In this document: positions 18,620 to 26,981 of the stretch, one piece after another
Numbering within the stretch: the first letter of the stretch is position 1
Layout: the number at the start of each line of letters is the position of its first letter
Source: JBBQKG01 sp038326655
Lineage (GTDB): Bacteria; Actinomycetota; Thermoleophilia; Solirubrobacterales; JBBDJG01
Assembly: GCA_038326655.1 (NCBI GenBank)
Contig: JBBQKG010000012.1
Coordinates: forward strand, 1 to 64,000
Direction: 5' to 3'
DNA length: 64,000 nucleotides
Notes under the pieces: generated by a model
Told to the model about the DNA's origin: nothing
Seen by the model: the letters and a program-made list of their open reading frames with translations, nothing else
The model's database searches: none
Program-made: the position numbers and the translations under genes

Positions 18620-19965
18620 ATGTAGCCGCGAAGCTTCGCGGTCTCGACCACGCGCTTGATGCCGACCTCATAGGCGGCGTGGCGCATCGTGACGCCCTGC
18701 TCCTTGGCGAGCGCGTCCACCTCGCGGAAGGCGCGGCGCATGATGTTCCCGAGCTTGTCGTTGATCTCGCGCTCCTCCCAGCGGAAGTGCTGCATGTTCT
18801 GGACCCACTCGAAGTACGAGACCACCACGCCGCCGGCATTGGCCATCACGTCGGGGACCACGTAGACGCCCTTCTGATGCAGCAGCTCGTCGGCGTCCGG
18901 CGTGGTGGGGCTGTTCGCCCCCTCGAGCAGCACGCGGCAGTTGATCCCGTCCGCGTTGCCCTCGTGGATCAGGCCGCCGAGCGCAGCCGGAAGCAGCACG
19001 TCACACGGAATCGTCAGCAGCTCGCCGGCCGAGATCGGCTCGGTCCCGGCGAAGTCGGTGATCTTGCCGCCGCCTCCGACGAACTCGGAGAGCTTGGCCG
19101 GGTCGATGCCGGCGTCGGAGCGGATCGCGCCATCCGCGTTCGAGACGCCCACGATCCGAACGCCGAGCTGGGCGAGAATCCGTGCCGCCCACGAACCGAC
19201 GTTGCCGAACCCCTGCACCACACATGTGCAGTCCGAGGGCGTCAGCCCGACGCGGGGCGCCGCCTCCCTGAACATGTAGACGAGTCCGCGACCGGTCGCC
19301 GACTCGCGCCCGTACGACCCCTCGAGCTGGATCGGCTTGCCCGTCACGATCGCCGGGGTGTGGCCGTTGAGCTTCCCGTACTCGTCCATCAGCCAGGCCA
19401 TCACCTGAGCGCTCGTGTTGACGTCCGGCGCCATGATGTCCCGGTTCGGGCCGAGCACCTTCTCGATCTTGTCCATGAAGGAGCGCGTGACCGCCTGGAG
19501 CTCCTCGGGGGAAAGCTCGTTGCCGGCGCAATCGACGCCGCCCTTGGCGCCCCCGTAGGGGATCCCGACGATCGCCGTCTTCCAGGTCATCAGCATCGCG
19601 AGCGCGCGGACTTCGTCCAGGTCGACCGAGGGGTGGTACCGAAGCCCGCCCTTGTAGGGGCCGCGCGCGCCGTTGTGCTGGACGCGATACCCACGGTAGA
19701 CGTGGATCTTGCCGTCCTGGCGGCGAACCGGGATCTGGACCGAGGTCTCCCGGTAGGACGTACGCAGGACCTCGCGGACGTCATCGGCGAGGTGAAGCCG
19801 GTCACAGGCACCGTCGAAGTAATGCCGGACGATGTCGATGTCGCTCATCCGGGCGCGCGTCGCGGCGCTGCCGTCGTCGCCACCCCCGTTCGGCGAAGCC
19901 CCGGCGGGCGCCGCCGGCGCCTCGACAACGGATGCCTGTCCCTCGCTGTGTCCGGAGTCGTCCAC
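18616..19965 (-). CDS. gdhA: Glutamate (Glu/Leu/Phe/Val) dehydrogenase
   Basis: 449 residues. It has the family signature GGAKGGVDCAGNELSPEE with the catalytic lysine, the substrate region KGGLRYHPSV, and a Rossmann domain VVQGFGNVGSWAARI. It reversibly deaminates glutamate to 2-oxoglutarate; the sequence resembles the NAD(P)-dependent hexameric type. The first ~39 residues are low-complexity (AAPAGASPNGGG), and the next Met (19848, MSDIDIVRHYF) may be the true start. Neither site has a clear Shine-Dalgarno. Confidence 0.94.
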   Translation of the reverse strand: MDDSGHSEGQASVVEAPAAPAGASPNGGGDDGSAATRARMSDIDIVRHYFDGACDRLHLADDVREVLRTSYRETSVQIPVRRQDGKIHVYRGYRVQHNGARGPYKGGLRYHPSVDLDEVRALAMLMTWKTAIVGIPYGGAKGGVDCAGNELSPEELQAVTRSFMDKIEKVLGPNRDIMAPDVNTSAQVMAWLMDEYGKLNGHTPAIVTGKPIQLEGSYGRESATGRGLVYMFREAAPRVGLTPSDCTCVVQGFGNVGSWAARILAQLGVRIVGVSNADGAIRSDAGIDPAKLSEFVGGGGKITDFAGTEPISAGELLTIPCDVLLPAALGGLIHEGNADGINCRVLLEGANSPTTPDADELLHQKGVYVVPDVMANAGGVVVSYFEWVQNMQHFRWEEREINDKLGNIMRRAFREVDALAKEQGVTMRHAAYEVGIKRVVETAKLRGYI

Positions 19966-20032
19966 CAGCCCCCTGCGCGGCAGTGTCCCACAATCCGCGT
20001 TCGGCTCAGCGACCCTCGTAGAATCGGCCCAT

Positions 20033-20105
20033 GGGGCATTAGCTCAGTTGGGAGAGCGCCGGCTTTGCAAGCCGGAGGCCGCCGGTTCGAGCCCGGCATG
20101 CTCCA
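20033..20105 (+). tRNA. tRNA-Ala (anticodon UGC)
   Basis: 73 nt. The acceptor arms GGGGCAT (20033-20039) and ATGCTCC (20098-20104) pair with one G-U. The D-arm has AGCTCAGTTGGGAGAGC, the anticodon stem CCGGC/GCCGG encloses TTTGCAA (anticodon TGC at 20066-20068), and the T-arm has GGTTCGA. The discriminator base is A and CCA is not encoded. Confidence 0.98.
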
Positions 20106-20114
20106 TTTAAAGGA

Positions 20115-20145
20115 CTTCTTGCTTTGAAAAGGGCTTCTTGCTTTG
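20115..20145 (+). repeat. Two 12-bp direct repeats downstream of the tRNA
   Basis: CTTCTTGCTTTG occurs at 20115-20126 and 20134-20145, period 19, starting 9 nt after the tRNA. The segment is unusually T-rich for this genome. The T-rich pair may terminate the tRNA transcript; no hairpin is visible. Confidence 0.6.
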
Positions 20146-20257
20146 CTCACGCCCTGCCGAATGCCGAGCGCATCGGCCGGCGCGCAGGTATGATCGATCA
20201 GTGCTCACGGACCCCCGGGTTGGGTTCGTGTGAGGGGTTGTGTGAGCGGGAGAACGG

Positions 20258-21613
20258 ATGCTCCTAGAGGGCAGGGGACGCAGCTATGGAAGGGCGCTTG
20301 GCCGACGCGTGGTTCGCTGCGTGGTGGTCACGATGCTCGCGGCGCTCGCCGCGGGCGGCCCGGTCACCCCGCGCGCGGGGGCGATCTTCCGCGCCTTCGA
20401 GCCGTCGAGCCCATGGAACCAGACCGCGGTTGCGGTCGGGCAGTCCAACCCCTGGGCGGCCCAGCTCACGAACCATCCCGCGCTGCCGCTGCGGATCTCG
20501 GGCACACCCGACAACCCGACCTACGCGGCGCCTGTCTTCTTCGCCCAGCGCGGCGATCCGGTCGCACCGGTGTTCGTGACCCAGCCGGACTGGCTCCCAA
20601 AAGGGGAGACGGGATGGAGCGGAAGGCCGATCCCGGCACCAAGCGGGGTGCGGCCGGCAGCCGGCGGGGACGGCCACCTGGTCGTTGTATCCGCTGACCG
20701 CCGCACCGCCTGGGACTTCTTCGGCTGCACGGTCGCCGGCCCAAATGGATACGTCACCAGGGTGATCGCGCAATGGGACCTCACCGGCCCCGGCTACTCG
20801 ATGCAGGCCGACGAGACATCCGCCCGTGGCTCGGGGGCGCCCTTGATCAGCACGTCGCTGCGCGGCGAGGAGGCGATCAGGGGCTATCAGCATGCGCTCG
20901 GGATCAGCGTTCCGCAGGTCAGCTCCGACTACGTCAACCCTGCGACCCACTCGGACGGCCGGCAGGGACCGGGCGCAATCAAGTACGGCATGCGTTTCGT
21001 GCTCCGGCCCGACTATGCGGTGCCGCCCGACGCGAGCCTCGGGGTCGTGAACGTGATCTACGCGCTCAAGGTCTACGGCCTCTTCGTGGTCGACCAGGGC
21101 GCCGACATCGAGATGGACGCCGACTTCACGCACCCGGGGCTGTGGGAGCAGGCCGGCATCGGGGCCAAGGCCTTCGACTTCACGGCGGCGGACCTCCGGC
21201 CGGCGGTGCCGGGCACTCCCCCGCCGTTGCCGACGATCGTCTCGCCGGTGAAGCAATCCTCCGTCGCCAACCGAGTGTCGCTGCACGGCAACCGCAAGGC
21301 CGTCCGAGTCGGGCGGCGCGTTCACCTGTACGGGAAGATCCGAGCCGATCTCGTCGGGGACGAGCGGGTCCACTTCGAAGCCTTCGCACGGGGACGGTGG
21401 CGCTATCTGAAGAGCGTTCCGGTCAAGGCCAATCGCACCTACGGCACCACGGCGAAGCTCTACGCGTCCGTGCACGGCGCCCGGCGCGGGGGCCCGGCGA
21501 TCGCGCTGAAGATCGGACGCCTGCGCCTGGGGCCGGGGCCCCGCCTCCAGATCCGGGCGATCGTGCCCGACGTTGGCCGCTCGCCCACGGTCGCCGTGCG
21601 GCTGGCGCGCTAG
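20258..21613 (+). CDS. Exported protein of unknown function
   Basis: 451 residues. A basic N-terminus and hydrophobic segment (VVRCVVVTMLAALAAGGPV) form a signal peptide. The mature part opens FRAFEPSSPWNQTAVAVGQS and includes DETSARGSGAPLISTSLRGEE, LGISVPQV and YALKVYGLFVVDQGADIEMD. I recognise this as a recurring actinobacterial exported domain whose activity is undefined. Residues after about 325 form a separate beta-rich C-terminal region. GTG/ATG choice: ATG 20258 has GGGAG upstream. A TATGAT -10-like box is at 20189-20194. Confidence 0.8.
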   Translation: MLLEGRGRSYGRALGRRVVRCVVVTMLAALAAGGPVTPRAGAIFRAFEPSSPWNQTAVAVGQSNPWAAQLTNHPALPLRISGTPDNPTYAAPVFFAQRGDPVAPVFVTQPDWLPKGETGWSGRPIPAPSGVRPAAGGDGHLVVVSADRRTAWDFFGCTVAGPNGYVTRVIAQWDLTGPGYSMQADETSARGSGAPLISTSLRGEEAIRGYQHALGISVPQVSSDYVNPATHSDGRQGPGAIKYGMRFVLRPDYAVPPDASLGVVNVIYALKVYGLFVVDQGADIEMDADFTHPGLWEQAGIGAKAFDFTAADLRPAVPGTPPPLPTIVSPVKQSSVANRVSLHGNRKAVRVGRRVHLYGKIRADLVGDERVHFEAFARGRWRYLKSVPVKANRTYGTTAKLYASVHGARRGGPAIALKIGRLRLGPGPRLQIRAIVPDVGRSPTVAVRLAR

Positions 21614-21737
21614 TTCCGAGCACGCCCGGCCTGCCCGCGGGCAAGCGCGGTCGCGCCCATTCCAGGAATCCGGAGGGCGTTTGCTAGCGTCTTGGGAGAC
21701 GGACCCCTCCCCCCTTTGGCACGGATGCCATGCTGTC

Positions 21738-21778
21738 GCTGCGCCCTCCGGCTCGCCGTGGGGGCGCAGCGGCCGGTT
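21738..21778 (+). terminator. Probable terminator after the exported protein gene
   Basis: GCTGCGCCC (21738-21746) pairs with GGGCGCAGC (21762-21770); the 15-nt loop contains a further CGGC/GCCG helix. GGCCGGTTT follows. It lies 125 nt after the stop in a 339-nt gap. Confidence 0.55.
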
Positions 21779-21827
21779 TCCCCGCTAAGACCGGCAAAAG
21801 TGCGGTATCGGCGCGCACCCCCCGCGC

Positions 21828-21887
21828 TATAGTGCGTTGAGTCCCGAGCGTCTCGCCCCAGGCCCCCGCGAGCGGTTTGGGCGAGAC
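21828..21887 (+). promoter_or_regulatory. Promoter-like box and structured 5' leader of the PKD gene
   Basis: In the 339-nt gap 21614-21952, TATAGT (21828-21833) is a good -10 hexamer without a recognisable -35. About 17 nt later a perfect 9-bp inverted repeat, GTCTCGCCC (21850-21858) and GGGCGAGAC (21879-21887), encloses 20 nt, so the transcript would begin with a stem-loop. I cannot match it to a known riboswitch. Confidence 0.4.
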
Positions 21888-21908
21888 CGATTGTCTGTGG
21901 AGGTCAGG

Positions 21909-21962
21909 ATGGCTCGGGCTGCCGAACAGCCGACGTCGGGTTCTACTTTGCCGTGCCCATGA
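21909..21962 (+). CDS. Possible 17-residue leader peptide ORF
   Basis: ATG 21909 is preceded 5 nt upstream by GGAGGT, the best Shine-Dalgarno in the area. It reads 17 codons (MARAAEQPTSGSTLPCP) to TGA 21960-21962. That TGA overlaps the ATG at 21959 of the PKD-protein gene (ATGA), which lacks its own Shine-Dalgarno. This suggests translational coupling. The peptide itself has no recognisable function. Confidence 0.4.
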   Translation: MARAAEQPTSGSTLPCP

Positions 21963-22945
21963 GGCGGTTGACGCTTGGGGGCTGCATGGTGCTCATTGCA
22001 GCTCTGCTTCCGGCCGCCGCGGCAGCCGCCGCCGACTTCTCCGTCGCTCCGTCCTCGGTCAAGAACGGTGGCACGGTCGTGAACACCGGGGCCACGATCA
22101 CCTTCGAAGCGACGCCCTCCCAGTCCACGGACGGCTGGGACCTCGACGGCGACGGCGCCGGCGACAAGACAGGCTCGGTGGTGCAGTGGCGCTACGGCAC
22201 CCCAGGCCCGGTGACGGTCACCCTCTACGCCCCCGACGGTCCTGTCTCCAAGCAGATTCAGGTACTCGGCCCGTCCGCCCTCTTCGTCAGCTTTCCGCCT
22301 GCGCCGCTGGCAGGGCAGCAGGTGCGGTTCGTCTACACGCAGCACGAGGACGTGGACACGATCGAGTGGGATCTGAACGCTGACGGCCAGTTCGGCGACG
22401 TGAAGGGGGCGGTCGCCACGACCACGTTCCCGACGCCGGGCACGTATGCCGTGAGCCTCCGCGTCACCAATCTCGACGATCCGCCGGCCCGCTCCACGTC
22501 AACCCAGCTGATCCCGGTCAGCGCAGCCCCGCCGCTGGTCAAGCTCACGGCTACGGCAAAGCTGCGGCTGATCTCACCCTTCCCGATCGTCCGCATCACA
22601 GGCAAGGTCAGCCGCCGCGGTGCGCGCATCAAGCGCTTCACCGTCCAGGCGCCGTTCGGGTCGACCCTGAAGGTCAGCTGCCGCGGGCGCGGCTGTCCCT
22701 TTCGGCGCTCGACGAAGACACTCGCCTCCACCGGCAGCACGAAGTCCCCTGCGAAGACCGTGATGATCCGCAGGCTCCAGCAGCGCCTCCTGTACGGCGG
22801 GGCCAGCGTCAAGGTGCTCGTCTCGCGGCCCGGAGAGATCGGCAAGTACACCCGCTTCAAGATTCGGCGCGGCAAGCCTCCGCAGAGAAGCGACTCCTGC
22901 CTCCGACCCGGCTCGACGGCGCCGGTGCAGTGCCCGAGCACGTGA
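21953..22945 (+). CDS. Exported PKD-domain protein
   Basis: 330 residues from GTG 21953 (ATG 21959 is the likelier initiator). A signal peptide (LTLGGCMVLIAALLPAAAAAAA) is followed by two PKD-type beta-sandwiches (about 30-105 and 107-185), each with the phrases WDLDGDGAG or WDLNADGQFGDVKG and a TPGTYAVSLRVTN end. The region 190-330 is basic with a CRGRGC pair. PKD domains mediate surface protein or polysaccharide contacts. The next gene starts within the stop (TGATG), so the two are coupled. Probably extracellular or wall-associated. Confidence 0.85.
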   Translation: MPMRRLTLGGCMVLIAALLPAAAAAAADFSVAPSSVKNGGTVVNTGATITFEATPSQSTDGWDLDGDGAGDKTGSVVQWRYGTPGPVTVTLYAPDGPVSKQIQVLGPSALFVSFPPAPLAGQQVRFVYTQHEDVDTIEWDLNADGQFGDVKGAVATTTFPTPGTYAVSLRVTNLDDPPARSTSTQLIPVSAAPPLVKLTATAKLRLISPFPIVRITGKVSRRGARIKRFTVQAPFGSTLKVSCRGRGCPFRRSTKTLASTGSTKSPAKTVMIRRLQQRLLYGGASVKVLVSRPGEIGKYTRFKIRRGKPPQRSDSCLRPGSTAPVQCPST

Positions 22946-23370
22946 TGCGCCGGGACCTAGTCGTCATGGGAGCGATCGCGGCGGTCGCAGGCATCGCGCT
23001 TGCCGCGCTCCTCACCGCCTCGCTCGGGGCCCGATCATCGGGCGCCCCCGCCCTCCTGAAGCCTGCCGCCGAGCCTCCGCCCGCGAAGACCGCGTCGCCT
23101 CGCGCCACGCTGGCCGAGGCCAAGCGGGCCCAGGCGCAGCGGCGTCGCCAACAGTCGCGCGCCCGGCGGGCACGGCAAAGCCCGCCGGCTCAGGCGACCG
23201 CGCCCGCGATCGCGGAGACCCAGCCAAGCACGACCACGGTGCCTCCCCAGCAGCCGACGCAGACCCGGCAGCCGGTCGTTTCGCCGGCGCCGGCTCCGCA
23301 GCCGGTCAAGCCGCTCAGCCGGCCCACGCAGCCGAAGGGCGGCGGCGGCAGCTTCGACGACTCAGGCTGA
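22945..23370 (+). CDS. Membrane-anchored Pro/Gln-rich protein, unknown function
   Basis: 141 residues from ATG 22945, overlapping the PKD gene's stop. After four residues a hydrophobic helix (VVMGAIAAVAGIALAALLTA) anchors it. A basic coiled segment (LAEAKRAQAQRRRQQSRARRARQ) and a Pro/Gln/Thr-rich tail ending GGGGSFDDSG follow. Composition suggests an extended wall-spanning linker. Coupled expression suggests it works with the PKD protein. No homologous family is recognised. Confidence 0.65.
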   Translation: MRRDLVVMGAIAAVAGIALAALLTASLGARSSGAPALLKPAAEPPPAKTASPRATLAEAKRAQAQRRRQQSRARRARQSPPAQATAPAIAETQPSTTTVPPQQPTQTRQPVVSPAPAPQPVKPLSRPTQPKGGGGSFDDSG

Positions 23371-23587
23371 ACCGGCGGCGCTGCCCGTGGGCGGGATCGG
23401 CGCCAGGCGGCCAAGAAAAAGCCCATCGGGGTCAAGCGCAGTGCCCCTGCGGACGATGAATACAGCAGGACGATGGGGCTGGTCGGCCGGCACACGCGCT
23501 ATGTCCCAGCGCGGCATCTCGCTGCCGCGGGCTTTGTCGTTCGCCAAGCCGGGCCGAGGCCATGAAGCCGGCGTCCGGCGTCTACCC

Positions 23588-25663
23588 ATGAGACAGCTGC
23601 TCAAGCCCCCGACACAGCATCATGAGACGCCGACCACGTCAGCCGGCTCGATCGCCTTTCCGGGTGGCCCCAGGGTCGCCCGCGCCGCGGTCGTGGCGGC
23701 GGGCGTGGTGCTGCTCGTGCACGCCACCAATGCCGTCGTGGCGGGAGGCAACTCACCCTTCGCACGGTTGCTGTTCGGGGTGCTCGCGCTGGGCGCTCTG
23801 ATCGCGGTCACAGCCCGCGCGGCGCTCGTCCCGGCCGAGCGCGATGCCTGGACGCCGGCCGCGATCGCATTCGGGGCGTGGCTGATCGGCTCCGTCTACT
23901 ACATCGGCTCCGACCAAAGCGTTCACTCGCTTGCATCGTTCTGGAGCGGCGACGTCTTCCTGCTGTCCGCGGGCGCCCTCGCCGCGCTCAGCGTCGGGCG
24001 TCTGGTCAAGGACCGGGTCGAGCAGTTCCAGCCCACGATCTTGCTCGACGGCGTGATCGTCGCCCTCGCGACGGCCGCACTCGGCGCGGCGCTGATGACC
24101 GAGGCGCTGTCGCGCATCGCCGTGCAGTCACATCCGGGCGCGCTCCGGCTCGCCTATCCGATCGGCGCCCTTCTCTTCCTGGCCTTCTGCACGTGGGTGG
24201 TCGCCCTGACCGACTGGCGGCCCGACCGCCTGTGGTCGCTGCTCGTCGGCGGGCTCGGCCTGCTCACGCTCGCGAGCACGGCCTTCGTGCTGTCGGCCGC
24301 GCGTGGCACCTATCAGCCCGGCGGGCTGCTCGACACGATGTGGATCGCCGGCGGCATCGTGATCGCGCTCGCCGCCTGGCAGCCAGACGTCGAGGAGCTC
24401 GAGGTCCGGCTTGATCCTCTGACACGGATCACGATCACGTCGCTGGCCGCATTCGCCCCACTCGCATTGCTGGTGCTCGCCCACTTCACGGCCGTGAGCA
24501 CGCTGTCGGTGTGCTTCGCCACGGCCGCCGTCGCGGCCGTGATCGCGCGCGCAGGAGTGTCGTTCAAGGAGAACATCCAGATGTTCGCCGACGCTCGGAT
24601 CGAGGCCCAGACGGACTCCCTGACCGGCCTCGGCAACCGGCGAAAGCTGATGGCCGACCTGCGCAAGCAGCTCACGCTTGCGAGCGTCCAGTCGCCGCGT
24701 GTGCTGGCGATGTTCGACCTCGACGGGTTCAAGCGCTACAACGACACCTACGGCCACCCTGCCGGCGACGCGCTGCTGACAAGGCTCGGAGCCAACCTCG
24801 GGCGCTCGATCAGGCCCTACGGAAATGCCTACCGGCTCGGCGGCGACGAGTTCTGCGTGCTGGTCGTGACGGGCGCGTCGAGTGCCAAGACGATCATCGC
24901 GCTCTCCGCGGCGGCGCTTTCCGAGCACGGCGAGGGCTTCACCGTCCGCAGCTCGCACGGCTCTGTGATCCTTCCCCACGAGGCGCACGACGCGACACAG
25001 GCGCTGCGGGTGGCCGACCAGCGGATGTATGCCCAGAAGGAGGACCGCCGCTCGTCCGCCACGCGCCAGACCCGGGACATCCTGCTGCAGGTCCTCAACG
25101 AGCGCACGCCCGATCTCGGCGACCACCTGAAGGGCGTCGCGAAGCTCGCGATGGGCGTCGGGGCGCGCCTCGCGCTGGGCGTCGAGGAGCTCGACGAGCT
25201 GGTGCGGGCGGCCGAGCTGCACGACGTCGGCAAGATGGCGATTCCGGACGAGATCTTGCACAAGGCGGAGGCGCTCACGGAGGACGAGTGGTTCTTCGTT
25301 CGCCAGCACACGATCATCGGGGAGCGGATCCTGAGCGCGGCACCCGCGCTGCTGCCGGTCGCGAAGCTGGTGCGCGCGAGCCACGAGCACTTCGACGGCT
25401 CCGGCTATCCCGACGGCCTCGCCGCCGACGCGATCCCGCTCGGCGCCCGGGTGGTCGCGGTGTGCGACGCCTTCGACGCGATGACCAGCAGCCGTCCATA
25501 CCGGCCCGCGATCCCGGTCGAGGACGCGCTCGCCGAGCTTCAAGCGTGTGCCGGCACGCAGTTCGACCCGGCTGTCGTGGCCGCCTTCTGCGCGGAGATT
25601 GCCGCGATCGGCCCTCGCTATGGCGCTCCCGGCGTCGTCGGCATCTCCCGTCCCGCCGCCTGA
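23588..25663 (+). CDS. Membrane protein with GGDEF and HD-GYP domains (c-di-GMP metabolism)
   Basis: 691 residues. The first ~330 hold about nine hydrophobic helices. A GGDEF domain follows (DSLTGLGNRRKL near 342, intact RLGGDEFC near 417), then an HD-GYP domain (ELHDVGKMAIPDE near 542, HEHFDGSGYPDGL near 604). The first synthesises and the second degrades cyclic di-GMP, so the protein may do both or one may regulate the other. The I-site RxxD reads RPYG, so product inhibition is probably absent. The ATG at 23588 (MRQLLKPP) is chosen; the frame is open further upstream. It is a paralogue of the gene at 30204-31511. Confidence 0.92.
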   Translation: MRQLLKPPTQHHETPTTSAGSIAFPGGPRVARAAVVAAGVVLLVHATNAVVAGGNSPFARLLFGVLALGALIAVTARAALVPAERDAWTPAAIAFGAWLIGSVYYIGSDQSVHSLASFWSGDVFLLSAGALAALSVGRLVKDRVEQFQPTILLDGVIVALATAALGAALMTEALSRIAVQSHPGALRLAYPIGALLFLAFCTWVVALTDWRPDRLWSLLVGGLGLLTLASTAFVLSAARGTYQPGGLLDTMWIAGGIVIALAAWQPDVEELEVRLDPLTRITITSLAAFAPLALLVLAHFTAVSTLSVCFATAAVAAVIARAGVSFKENIQMFADARIEAQTDSLTGLGNRRKLMADLRKQLTLASVQSPRVLAMFDLDGFKRYNDTYGHPAGDALLTRLGANLGRSIRPYGNAYRLGGDEFCVLVVTGASSAKTIIALSAAALSEHGEGFTVRSSHGSVILPHEAHDATQALRVADQRMYAQKEDRRSSATRQTRDILLQVLNERTPDLGDHLKGVAKLAMGVGARLALGVEELDELVRAAELHDVGKMAIPDEILHKAEALTEDEWFFVRQHTIIGERILSAAPALLPVAKLVRASHEHFDGSGYPDGLAADAIPLGARVVAVCDAFDAMTSSRPYRPAIPVEDALAELQACAGTQFDPAVVAAFCAEIAAIGPRYGAPGVVGISRPAA

Positions 25664-25676
25664 AGCCGTGCCCAGC

Positions 25677-25699
25677 AGCGGGTGCCTGCGCGACCCGCT
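25677..25699. terminator. Possible bidirectional terminator hairpin
   Basis: AGCGGGT (25677-25683) and ACCCGCT (25693-25699) lie between the stops of two convergent genes. There is no T-run. Confidence 0.35.
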
Positions 25700-26776
25700 C
25701 TAGCCCTTCGCGTGGAGAGCCGTGAAGCCGCGATCGAGCAGCTTCTCAGCCTGGTCGCCGATGTTGTAGGCGTGCAGCAGGACCACGCCGAGCTCGACGT
25801 TGCCGCGCTTCGCGGTGGCGACGATCGAGTGCCCGGCGCGGTCGGTGTAGCCCGTCTTCAGCCCGGTGACGCCGCGGTATCCGCCGCGGATCAGCGGATT
25901 GTTGTTGTAGAGGAAGAGCCGGCCCCCCTTGATCGGAAACGCGACGATCGCGCGATCGCGGCGCGTCACCCGCCGGATCCGCCGCAGGTGAAGGTCGGCC
26001 CGCGCCAGCGTCGCGAGGTCCGCCGCGCAGGAACGGTTGCCCGCATCCTGCAGGCCGTGCGGCGACGTGTAGTGGGTGCAGGAGAGCCCGAGCTGCCGGA
26101 CCCGCTCGTTCATCATGCGGACGAATCCCGCCACGCTGCCGCCGGTGTGCTGAGCGAGCGCCACCGCAGCATCGTTCCCGGAGACCAGCAGCAGGCCGTT
26201 CAGCAATGCCTCGAGCTGCACCTTCCTGTGCGCGGGCAGGACGCCGACCGCCGAGCCGGGCGTGTGCCTGGCACGTGAGGTGATCCGGACCCGCTCGTGC
26301 GGGTCGCGGCGCTCCACCACCACCAGCGCGGTCATCATCTTCGTGAGGCTTGCGATCGCCAGCCGGCGGGTCGGGTCGAGGCGCCAGAGCACGTGCCCAC
26401 TGCGCACGTCGAACAGCACACCGCCCCGAGGAGGGTGGGTGAAGCGCAGGTGGACGAGGTCGGGCCCGGAGAGCTTCACCGCGAAGCGAGACGCGTCGCC
26501 TCCGCCACCGGCGGCCTGGTCGAGTGCCGCGGGCGGCTGAGCGAGGCTTTCCGGGCGGACCTTCGCCTGCTGGGCGCCGCTGCCCCCGGAGTCGCTCCCG
26601 GAGGAGGCGAGCAGGATCGCAAGGAGCGCGGCGGCGCCGACAACCGGGACGAGGAACAGCCCGCGGACAAAGCGCGGCCGCCGCCCGCCGGGACGGACGC
26701 TGCGGGGGCGCGCGGGCCGGCGACCGCGCCGCCGCCGGGCTCCGCCGGTCAGGAGGGGCGGCAGGTCGTCGGTCAC
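25700..26776 (-). CDS. D-alanyl-D-alanine carboxypeptidase (peptidase S11)
   Basis: 358 residues. An Arg-rich cytoplasmic start is followed by one membrane helix (FLVPVVGAAALLAILLAS, about 40-58), then the penicillin-binding domain with the three active-site motifs: SLTK (in ASLTKMMTALVV), SGN (in LVSGNDAAVALA) and KTG (in TGLKTGYTDRAG). It trims the terminal D-Ala of peptidoglycan stem peptides outside the membrane. It lacks the PBP5 C-terminal domain; anchoring is N-terminal instead. It overlaps the small membrane-protein gene upstream by GTGA. Confidence 0.94.
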   Translation of the reverse strand: MTDDLPPLLTGGARRRRGRRPARPRSVRPGGRRPRFVRGLFLVPVVGAAALLAILLASSGSDSGGSGAQQAKVRPESLAQPPAALDQAAGGGGDASRFAVKLSGPDLVHLRFTHPPRGGVLFDVRSGHVLWRLDPTRRLAIASLTKMMTALVVVERRDPHERVRITSRARHTPGSAVGVLPAHRKVQLEALLNGLLLVSGNDAAVALAQHTGGSVAGFVRMMNERVRQLGLSCTHYTSPHGLQDAGNRSCAADLATLARADLHLRRIRRVTRRDRAIVAFPIKGGRLFLYNNNPLIRGGYRGVTGLKTGYTDRAGHSIVATAKRGNVELGVVLLHAYNIGDQAEKLLDRGFTALHAKG

Positions 26777-26949
26777 TCGTCCGGGGGTGGCCGCAACAGC
26801 CCACCGATCACGGGGACTGCGATCACGACCAGGAAGAAGAGCGATATCACGGTCAGGACGTCGAGCCCCGAGCTGGCGATCACGCTGATCGTCAGCGAGG
26901 CAAACAGCACTATGAACGCCAGGACGGCTACCAAACCAGCCGATTGCAT
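26773..26949 (-). CDS. Small two-helix membrane protein
   Basis: 58 residues (MQSAGLVAVLAFIVLF to LLRPPPDE), two hydrophobic helices joined by a short polar turn, with a Pro-rich acidic tail. A GAGGCGGT Shine-Dalgarno-like stretch precedes ATG 26949. It overlaps the D,D-carboxypeptidase gene and follows the rhomboid gene by 32 nt, so all three form one operon. No family is recognised; a role as accessory subunit is a guess. Confidence 0.65.
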   Translation of the reverse strand: MQSAGLVAVLAFIVLFASLTISVIASSGLDVLTVISLFFLVVIAVPVIGGLLRPPPDE

Positions 26950-26981
26950 CGGGGACCGCCTCAGCCGGGGACGAGGAAGTT

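Noticed and set aside
21614..21952. Possible c-di-GMP riboswitch near the exported-protein genes
   Set aside because: The conserved GEMM core segments are not present; only a generic promoter-like box and hairpins are seen.
23371..23587. N-terminal extension of the GGDEF/HD-GYP protein
   Set aside because: The frame is open, but the added 67 residues are Arg/Gly/Pro-rich without structure, and ATG 23588 leads directly into the membrane region. Nothing else is visible in this gap.
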